Source: a virus. From it: a stretch of 52,411 nt of DNA. The DNA lies in the IMG/VR virus record IMGVR_UViG_3300048030_000409, positions 1 to 52,411 of that record. One strand, 5' to 3'. Positions 46,934 to 52,411 of this stretch are shown here, in pieces. How positions within the stretch are numbered: position 1 is the first letter of the stretch; each line of letters begins with the position of its first letter. The notes below the pieces were generated by a model. It searched no databases. It was not told where the DNA came from and saw nothing but the letters and a program-made list of their open reading frames with translations. The position numbers and the translations under genes were made by a program.

Positions 46934-47560
46934 ATGGCAAAAATGGATAAAGATGATATTAAGTATGTGATTAAACGATCACGTAAGTTGTTTCAAGGAG
47001 AAGAACTTCCTAAAGTTCATGGTTACGAAGGAGAAGTTGAAGAACTTGTAATAAGACAGCCAGGTGAAATTTGGACCGACAAAGATGGAAAAGAGTGGAA
47101 GCAAGTTGGAACTAACTCCAAGGTAAGAACAGAAACTCTAATGGATACTGTGCGAAAAAGTTTACGAGAAGCACCCAATTGTCCAAAGAAAATGTGTACA
47201 GTTGATCACACAAAATACTTAGATAAAAGAATGCTTGCGATGAAAGGAATGTGCTTTGATTGTGTTCAAGAATATGAACAAAAACTTAAAGATGAAGGAA
47301 AATACGAAGTATATGAAAAAAAGACTATGCTCGAAAATGAACTTAGTTTTTTATTAGATACTAAAACAAAATTAGTAGAATCAAAAGAACACATTACAAA
47401 TGATCCAAAGTTTTTAAACGAGGATGGTTCACTTGAACAATGGAATCTTCCAAACAAAGATGAAATTATGAAAGAACTTGAAAACGACTTGGAAGAATTA
47501 GAAACTCGTTTAAAAGAAGTAGAAAATAACCTTCAAGAGTATGCTGATATAGATTTATAA
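46934..47560 (+). CDS. Zinc-finger-like coiled-coil protein upstream of terminase
   Basis: 208 residues from ATG 46934; an in-frame GTG at 46919 lies inside the promoter and is rejected. The central part has paired Cys (NCPKKMCTVDH near 81-91 and GMCFDCVQ near 110-117), a plausible zinc site. The C-terminal 90 residues are a strong coiled coil (ENELSFLLDTKTKLVESK, MKELENDLEELETRLKEVENNL). It directly precedes the large terminase, the position of small terminase gp16 in T4-like genomes, but nothing recognisable of gp16 is seen. It has its own consensus promoter and a terminator-like hairpin at its stop codon, so it is expressed separately from gp17. Confidence 0.65.
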   Translation: MAKMDKDDIKYVIKRSRKLFQGEELPKVHGYEGEVEELVIRQPGEIWTDKDGKEWKQVGTNSKVRTETLMDTVRKSLREAPNCPKKMCTVDHTKYLDKRMLAMKGMCFDCVQEYEQKLKDEGKYEVYEKKTMLENELSFLLDTKTKLVESKEHITNDPKFLNEDGSLEQWNLPNKDEIMKELENDLEELETRLKEVENNLQEYADIDL

Positions 47561-47590
47561 AAGTTTCAAGGTATCGTCGAAACTTTTATA
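47556..47590 (+). terminator. Long hairpin overlapping the stop codon, terminator-like
   Basis: TATAAAAGTTTC (47556-47567) pairs perfectly with GAAACTTTTATA (47579-47590): 12 bp around an 11-base loop. The stem contains the TAA stop of the preceding gene. The 3' arm supplies TTTT but no long T run follows, so termination may be partial or bidirectional. Confidence 0.55.
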
Positions 47591-47613
47591 TTATAAGAAA
47601 ATTAAATATATAC

Positions 47614-47621
47614 ATATTTAT
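47614..47621 (+). promoter_or_regulatory. ATATTTAT motif before terminase gene
   Basis: In AAATATATACATATTTATCTGTAATGG, five bases before the ATG at 47627. It lies straight after the terminator-like hairpin. The same prefix and short spacing occur before the gene at 7676. Confidence 0.45.
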
Positions 47622-47626
47622 CTGTA

Positions 47627-49216
47627 ATGGGTAATAAAATTCCGTTACGAGAAATAATAAAACAAGAATATGCTGAGTGTTTAAAGTCACCTGCATATTT
47701 TATGAAAAAGTATTGTAAAATTCAGCACCCAACTATGGGTACAATACCATTTCATTTGTATGATTTTCAAGAAAAAACTTTAGAGAGTTTTCGTGACGAG
47801 CAATTTAATATTGTATTAAAAGCAAGGCAAATGGGTATATCAACTTTAGTATCGGGTTATGCTTTGTGGTTGATGACCTTTTTTACAGATAAAAGTATTC
47901 TTTGTATTGCTATTAACCAAGAAACTGCAAAGAATATTGTTACAAAAGTAACGCATATGTCTGAGCATTTACCGAGTTGGTTGCGAAGTGAGTGTACTGA
48001 AAAAAATAAATTAAGTATGCGTTTTAAAAACGGAAGTAATATTCGTGCGGCTTCAAGTAGTGTAGATGCTTCCCGTTCATCCTCTCTGAGTTTACTTATC
48101 GTGGACGAGTGTGCGTTCATTACGAATATGGAAGAAATATGGACTGCATCGCAATCTACAATTACAACAGGTGGTCGTTCTATTTTACTTTCTACTCCAA
48201 ACGGAATTGGTAATTTCTTCCACAAAACGTGGGTTGGTACTATGGACGGATCAAATGATTTCAATCCAATTAATTTGCACTGGTCATTACACCCTGAACG
48301 TGATCAAAAGTGGAGAGATTTACAGACAAAGGTTCTTGGAGAAAAGGACGCAGCCCAAGAGTGTGATTGTGATTTTATAAGCAGTGGTCGTTCGGTAGTA
48401 GATGCTTCTATTCTTGATTGGTATAAAAACAATTTAGTAAAAGAACCAATAGAAAAACGAGGTGCTAATAAAGAATATTGGTTATGGGAATATGCGAACC
48501 ACAATAAACACTATGTAGTTTCTGCCGATGTTGCAAGAGGAGACGGTCGTGATAAAAGTGCATTTCATGTATTTGATGTAGATAATGTAAAACAAGTCGC
48601 AGAATTTAAAGGAGATATAGAAACAAAAGATTACGGAAATCTTCTTGTGGCAGTAGCAAGTGAGTTTAATAATGCTTTACTTGTAGTGGAAAATGCGAAT
48701 ATAGGGTGGGCAGTATTACAACAAATTATAGATAAAGGTTATAGTAATTTATATTATACACAACGAGATTTTCAATATATAGATGAACTTACACAACATA
48801 CTAATAAAATAAATCGTATGGAAAAGAAGCAAGTTCCTGGATTTACAACCTCTATAAAAACGAGACCATTAATAATTTCCAAAATGGAAAGTTATGTTCG
48901 TGAAAAAGAGGTCGAAATACAATCAGAACGAACGATTGAAGAATTATTTACATTTGTATGGAATGGTCAACGAGCAGAAGCAATGCAAGGATATAATGAT
49001 GATTTAACATTAAGTTTGTGTATGTCATTGTGGGTAAGAGATACTGCATTGAGATTTAGAAGTGAAAATGTACAAACTCAAAAAAGTTTGTTCGATTACA
49101 TGGGAAGTTCAAATCAATTAGATTCAACTCCGTTTGGTAAATCTGGATTAACAAACAATCCATATGAAATGAATACGGTAAATGGTCAAAAAGAAAATAT
49201 CAATTGGTTATTTTAA
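47627..49216 (+). CDS. gp17: Terminase large subunit gp17
   Basis: 529-residue DNA packaging motor: an N-terminal ATPase and a C-terminal RNase H-like nuclease. Visible features are the Walker A variant VLKARQMGIST (~63-73), Walker B LLIVDECAF (~155-163), the coupling motif ILLSTPNG (~187), nuclease Asp in VSADVARGDGRDKS (~297-310), LLVVENANIG (~350) and YNDDLTLSLCM near 465. The length is near the family norm (T4 gp17 is 610). It cuts concatemeric DNA and pumps it through the portal. The next gene, a lipoprotein, is 14 bases downstream. Confidence 0.95.
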   Translation: MGNKIPLREIIKQEYAECLKSPAYFMKKYCKIQHPTMGTIPFHLYDFQEKTLESFRDEQFNIVLKARQMGISTLVSGYALWLMTFFTDKSILCIAINQETAKNIVTKVTHMSEHLPSWLRSECTEKNKLSMRFKNGSNIRAASSSVDASRSSSLSLLIVDECAFITNMEEIWTASQSTITTGGRSILLSTPNGIGNFFHKTWVGTMDGSNDFNPINLHWSLHPERDQKWRDLQTKVLGEKDAAQECDCDFISSGRSVVDASILDWYKNNLVKEPIEKRGANKEYWLWEYANHNKHYVVSADVARGDGRDKSAFHVFDVDNVKQVAEFKGDIETKDYGNLLVAVASEFNNALLVVENANIGWAVLQQIIDKGYSNLYYTQRDFQYIDELTQHTNKINRMEKKQVPGFTTSIKTRPLIISKMESYVREKEVEIQSERTIEELFTFVWNGQRAEAMQGYNDDLTLSLCMSLWVRDTALRFRSENVQTQKSLFDYMGSSNQLDSTPFGKSGLTNNPYEMNTVNGQKENINWLF

Positions 49217-49230
49217 AAAGGAAATCAAAA

Positions 49231-49839
49231 ATGAAAGCAAATAAAACATCTTTATTACTGATACTTTTTTCTGTTTTATTCAACACAGGATGTCAGTCAC
49301 TACTACCAACACAACAAATTTACACAGAAACAACCTATAAGTCATATGCTGAAGTAGAAGATTTAGTTAATAAAATTGAAGTCGGGAAAACAACATATAT
49401 TGATTTAGTAAAAATTGGACTTGATCTTGAAAATATTCCAAATGTTAAAAAATTAACATATCTTGATATAATGGAAAAATTTAAACTTGATAGTCCTTCT
49501 AGATATACTTTATTTAATAAAATTGAATTACCTTCAGGAGTTCTTAAAACTCTGGCTGCCAGAGAAGATGGACTTGCATATGAAATTAATTTAGAAAAAT
49601 TAAAAAATCAAAGAGAAGGAAGTGTTATACTCGATGTTCTTAATTTTAGAAAAAATGTACACACAACTGGATGGAAAATAAGTGTTTTAATTTTAATTGT
49701 AGATGAAAAAGTCGAATATGTTTTGTACTCCGGAGAAAAAAACATTGATACACTTAAAAAAGAAAAAAATCCATTGGGTCCTTTTCAAGGATTTGATGGA
49801 GGTGACATTATAGGGGCAGCCAGTGACCTGGATCTATAA
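49231..49839 (+). CDS. Phage-encoded lipoprotein
   Basis: 202 residues from ATG 49231 with AAGGAAA eight bases upstream; an in-frame TTG at 49204 lies inside gp17 and is rejected. The N-terminus KANKTSLLLILFSVLFNTGC is a lipoprotein signal with lipobox FNTGC (Cys21), so the mature protein would be lipid-anchored in a Gram-negative envelope. The next two residues are Gln and Ser, so outer-membrane sorting is likely. The segment NKIEVGKTTYIDLVKIGLD near 48-66 faintly resembles the BamE/SmpA start motif. Candidate roles are superinfection exclusion or envelope disruption at lysis; neither is shown. It replaces gp18/gp19 between gp17 and gp20. Confidence 0.75.
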   Translation: MKANKTSLLLILFSVLFNTGCQSLLPTQQIYTETTYKSYAEVEDLVNKIEVGKTTYIDLVKIGLDLENIPNVKKLTYLDIMEKFKLDSPSRYTLFNKIELPSGVLKTLAAREDGLAYEINLEKLKNQREGSVILDVLNFRKNVHTTGWKISVLILIVDEKVEYVLYSGEKNIDTLKKEKNPLGPFQGFDGGDIIGAASDLDL

Positions 49840-49841
49840 AC

Positions 49842-49870
49842 TTGACGTTTTATCATTAGTATACTAAAAT
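49842..49870 (+). promoter_or_regulatory. Sigma70-type promoter candidate before portal gene
   Basis: TTGACG at 49842-49847, a 17-base spacer and TAAAAT at 49865-49870; the ATG at 49892 is 22 bases on. A second weak -10 (TATAAG, 49879-49884) would place the start point at the ATG. No ribosome-binding site is seen. Confidence 0.5.
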
Positions 49871-49891
49871 TTTAAACTTATAAGTAAAAAA

Positions 49892-51712
49892 ATGGCAAAA
49901 CCAAAAAATAAATTATTCGCAGGTCTAAAAAGATTATTTTCTTCGGATGTAGTAGTTAGAAATGTAGGTGGAAAAAAACTTAAAGTTGTAGACACAGATG
50001 ATATTCAGCATTCGAGTAGTGTTCGTGATAAGTACAATAGAATGCATACAATGTATAGTGATTATGTAAGTATGCACAATAGTATAGGATTTCAAACTGC
50101 TAGATTAGAGTTATTCAATGATTATGATGTCATGGATAATGACCCAATTTTATCAAGTGCGTTGGACATATATTCGGATGAATGCACAACTAAAAGTGAA
50201 TTTGGTGAAGTTTTAAAAATTTCCAGTCAAGATTCCAATGTAAAGGGTATCTTAGAAAATCTTTTTTACGAGATATTAAATATTGAATTTAATTTATGGG
50301 GATGGACACGAAATATGTGTAAGTATGGTGATTTTTATTTACATTTAGAGATTGAACCTGAGTATGGAGTTTTAAACGTAAAACCAATTTCAACGTATGA
50401 AATGACACGACTTGAGGATATGGATCCTGAAAATCCATCATATGTTTGCTTTAAACAGGAAGGTTCTGCAAAAGCATCATACGAAAATTATGAAATTGCT
50501 CACTTTAGATTGCTCGGTGATACAAACTTTTTACCATACGGAAAAAGCATGATTGAATCTGCTAGACGTTCGTGGAAGCAACTTCAACTAATGGAAGACG
50601 CAATGCTTATTCATAGAATTATGAGAGCACCTGAAAAAAGAATGTTTTACATTGATATTGGTAATATCCCACCGAACGAAGTTGATAACTTTATGCAAAA
50701 AGTTATTAATAAGATGAAAAAAGTTCCTTATGTAGACCAACAAACTGGTGATTATAATTTAAAGTTTAATCTACAAAATATGACAGAAGACTTTTTCTTA
50801 CCTGTGCGTGGCGGTGATAGTGGTACTCGTATAGAAAGTTTAGGAGGAATGACGTATGATGGAACTGAAGATATTGAGTATGTAAAAAACAAAATGATGT
50901 CCGCACTTAAAATACCAAAAGCATTTCTAGGGTATGAAGAAGGAATAACAGGAAAAGCAACACTTGCGGCTGAAGATATAAGATTTGCAAGAACAATAGA
51001 ACGGGTTCAACGAATTTTACTAAGTGAACTTACGAAAATAGCAGTAGTTCATCTTTATTCACAGGGATACAAAGATAGTAAACTTGTTGATTTTAATTTA
51101 TCACTTACAAACCCGTCTACTATTTTTGAAGAGGAACGTGTTAGAATTCTATCCGAAAAATTAAATACTGCACGTGATATGGTTGATGCAAAAATGTTTT
51201 CTAAAGATTGGATATATGATAAAATATTTGGTCTTGCAGAAGATGAAGTAGAAGGAATTCGTAATGATTTTGTAGATGATGCTAAAGAATTTTTTCGATT
51301 GGAAAGCATTCAAAATGAAGGAATAGATCCGGCTGACCAAAGTTCTAATGATTCAACAGAAGACGGTGGTGATGATGAAGGTGGAGGTTCTTTTAATTTT
51401 GAAGAGTCTGATGATGATAATGTTCATAAAAGAAAACGAGAAGAAGAAAAACGAAAAAATAGACACAACAAGTATGACCACCCGGATGACAAACCAATGG
51501 GTCGTGACCCACTTGGTGCAGATGAACGAAAAGTATCTGGACGGACAAGTGAAAGTCCACTTAAGTTAGAATCTGACTTAGAAAAACTTGATCAGTTTTT
51601 AACAAGAAAGCAGAATACAGAAGATTCAAACCCACAACATTTAATAGTTGAAACTGAGCAAGATGCAAAAAATTTTGTTGAAAATCTAGAGAAACAGGTA
51701 AAATTAGATTAA
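49892..51712 (+). CDS. gp20: Portal protein gp20
   Basis: 606-residue portal vertex protein of the T4 type, which forms the dodecameric DNA gate of the head and docks gp17. Typical segments are NDYDVMDNDPILSSALDIYSDEC (~70-95), the helix LWGWTRNMCKYGDFYLHLE (~135), PYGKSMIESARRSWKQLQLMEDAMLIHRI (~212-242), RAPEKRMFYIDIGNIPPNE (~245), and IPKAFLGYEEGITGKATLAAEDIRFARTIERVQ (~345-378). The C-terminal 120 residues are acidic then basic and low complexity, as is usual. The length exceeds T4 gp20 (524) mainly through this tail. It lies 52 bases after the lipoprotein gene. Confidence 0.95.
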   Translation: MAKPKNKLFAGLKRLFSSDVVVRNVGGKKLKVVDTDDIQHSSSVRDKYNRMHTMYSDYVSMHNSIGFQTARLELFNDYDVMDNDPILSSALDIYSDECTTKSEFGEVLKISSQDSNVKGILENLFYEILNIEFNLWGWTRNMCKYGDFYLHLEIEPEYGVLNVKPISTYEMTRLEDMDPENPSYVCFKQEGSAKASYENYEIAHFRLLGDTNFLPYGKSMIESARRSWKQLQLMEDAMLIHRIMRAPEKRMFYIDIGNIPPNEVDNFMQKVINKMKKVPYVDQQTGDYNLKFNLQNMTEDFFLPVRGGDSGTRIESLGGMTYDGTEDIEYVKNKMMSALKIPKAFLGYEEGITGKATLAAEDIRFARTIERVQRILLSELTKIAVVHLYSQGYKDSKLVDFNLSLTNPSTIFEEERVRILSEKLNTARDMVDAKMFSKDWIYDKIFGLAEDEVEGIRNDFVDDAKEFFRLESIQNEGIDPADQSSNDSTEDGGDDEGGGSFNFEESDDDNVHKRKREEEKRKNRHNKYDHPDDKPMGRDPLGADERKVSGRTSESPLKLESDLEKLDQFLTRKQNTEDSNPQHLIVETEQDAKNFVENLEKQVKLD

Positions 51713-51753
51713 AATAAAATTTACATGATAATTAAATTTAACAAATATTAACT

Positions 51754-51767
51754 ATATTTATATTTAT
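51754..51767 (+). promoter_or_regulatory. Tandem overlapping ATATTTAT motifs before head-region gene
   Basis: ATATTTAT at 51754-51761 and 51760-51767, with the second ending 23 bases before the GTG at 51791. This is the only tandem copy in the window. Confidence 0.48.
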
Positions 51768-51790
51768 ATACATTACCATCGCAACTTCAC

Positions 51791-52411
51791 GTGAAAAAAT
51801 TAAAACATAGCAAATTTAAAAATACCGGAATATTATTCGAGTTATTGGTACGCCAAATTACAGCAGATATTCTCAATGATAATAAACAGTCTTACGCAAA
51901 TAAACTTATGAGAAAATACTTTTCGGAAGAAAGTGTGTTGGGTCAGGAGCAAAGATTATATCAATTGCTTATGGAAGAAACTTTTACCGATGAGTCTTCT
52001 GCTGAAAAGTTTTTGGAGGTTGTGGTGCAATCTCACTCAAAATTAGATTCGTTAAATTTGAGTAAAGCAAGATATAATTTGGTTCGTGAGATGAAAGACA
52101 ACTACCCAATCGATGATTTTCTTCGTTCTAAAATCCGAAACTATAAAACATACGCAAGTATTTATAAATTATTTGAAAGCAAGACGCCAAATGTATTCTG
52201 TGATCCAAAAGAATTATTCGAGTCAAAGAGTACAATAGTGCAAAACATTCTTAATACAAAATCAAATTATTTAAAAAATGATGAAATAGTTGAAACCTAT
52301 GAAAAGCAAAATGAAGATTTAAGACTTATTAGTTATAGATTGCTTGTAAATAATTTTAATAAAAAATATAGTAGTTTAGATGAAAGGCAACAAACTCTTC
52401 TTAAAAACTAT
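51791..52411 (+). CDS. Conserved head-region protein downstream of portal, 3' truncated
   Basis: Open from GTG 51791 to the window end: 207 codons with no stop. It begins VKKLKHSKFKNTGILFELL, then VRQITADIL, a helical Lys/Glu/Leu-rich protein typical of the gene that follows gp20 in aquatic T4-like phages. In T4 the region after gp20 encodes the prohead core and protease (gp67, gp68, gp21, gp22), so a scaffolding or core role is plausible, but no protease motif is visible in this part. The upstream gap holds the tandem ATATTTAT motif. There is no clear ribosome-binding site, and no ATG in the first 40 codons, so GTG is the best start. Confidence 0.7.
   Translation, partial: MKKLKHSKFKNTGILFELLVRQITADILNDNKQSYANKLMRKYFSEESVLGQEQRLYQLLMEETFTDESSAEKFLEVVVQSHSKLDSLNLSKARYNLVREMKDNYPIDDFLRSKIRNYKTYASIYKLFESKTPNVFCDPKELFESKSTIVQNILNTKSNYLKNDEIVETYEKQNEDLRLISYRLLVNNFNKKYSSLDERQQTLLKNY

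Noticed and set aside
49204-49230. TTG 49204 as start of the lipoprotein
   Set aside because: It would put basic residues before the signal peptide and overlap gp17; ATG 49231 has a ribosome-binding site and gives a normal lipoprotein signal.
4078-51767. ATATTTATA copies as T4 late promoters for antisense transcription
   Set aside because: The reverse complement matches TATAAATA in several copies, but no credible minus-strand genes exist and the copies sit at + strand gene starts, so a + strand role is more likely.
1-52411. tRNA genes
   Set aside because: No cloverleaf-like sequence was noticed in the gaps, almost all of which are too short to hold a tRNA gene.

Overview
This window is a piece of an AT-rich, T4-superfamily tailed phage (contractile-tail myovirus) genome of the kind found in marine and other aquatic samples. 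All genes I accept lie on the + strand. They are tightly packed, with many ATGA/TAATG overlaps, and I see no rRNA, tRNA, insertion sequence or CRISPR array. The phage call rests on recognisable T4-type proteins: baseplate gp25 and gp6, a gp5-like spike, a gp7-like giant wedge protein, a gp55-like late sigma factor, primase gp61, recombination nuclease gp47/gp46, large terminase gp17 and portal gp20. The host cannot be named. A phage-encoded lipoprotein with a lipobox and consensus sigma70-type promoters suggest a Gram-negative bacterium.

Layout. (1) 1-4662: 3' part of a Cys-containing structural protein whose 5' end is frameshifted or cut by the window edge, a GT-A glycosyltransferase, an HD-domain phosphohydrolase and an Hsp20 chaperone. 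(2) 4785-7645: a membrane/coiled-coil protein that appears to continue by -1 frameshifting at a run of ten A into a long Pro-Thr-Ser tail, a small membrane protein and a gp55-like sigma factor. (3) 7676-16547: a baseplate block with a gp5-like spike, gp25, gp6, a DNRLRE-like protein carrying a five-residue repeat, and small helical proteins. (4) 16562-35280: very large tail/baseplate adhesion proteins. These include a 3511-residue gp7-like protein with LamG-like, G-x-Y-type and Cys-rich modules, a LamG-like protein, Ig-like and C-terminal-anchor proteins, and a 1472-residue FG-GAP/LysM/dockerin protein. (5) 35323-40977: DNA metabolism with a RuvC-like nuclease, a primase with a degraded zinc site, and a gp47/gp46 (Mre11/Rad50-like) pair. 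gp47 is cut in two by an inserted GT9-like glycosyltransferase gene, and its C-terminal part is fused to gp46. (6) 41021-47560: a P-loop kinase, small unknowns, a nucleotidylyltransferase fused to a KxDG ligase-like domain, a basic DUF3008-like protein and unknowns. (7) 47627-52411: packaging and head genes gp17, a lipoprotein, gp20 and the 5' part of a head-region gene cut by the window end.

How it works together. The gp55-like sigma factor would direct late transcription of the baseplate, tail and head genes. Recurrent AT-rich intergenic elements (TATAAATA-like, and a repeated ATATTTAT core) are candidate late promoters. A second promoter class has sigma70-like -35/-10 boxes placed so that the start codon lies at the expected transcription start, which suggests leaderless mRNAs. 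The gp47/gp46 complex, RuvC-like nuclease and primase would support recombination-dependent replication feeding the gp17/gp20 packaging motor. Tail sheath gp18 and tube gp19, which in T4 lie between gp17 and gp20, are not in this window.

The observations most worth following up are the gp47 gene split by a glycosyltransferase, the A10 frameshift fusion, the integrin-like/dockerin/LysM tail protein, the nucleotidylyltransferase-ligase fusion and the leaderless promoter class. Family assignments were made by reading motifs without database searches.
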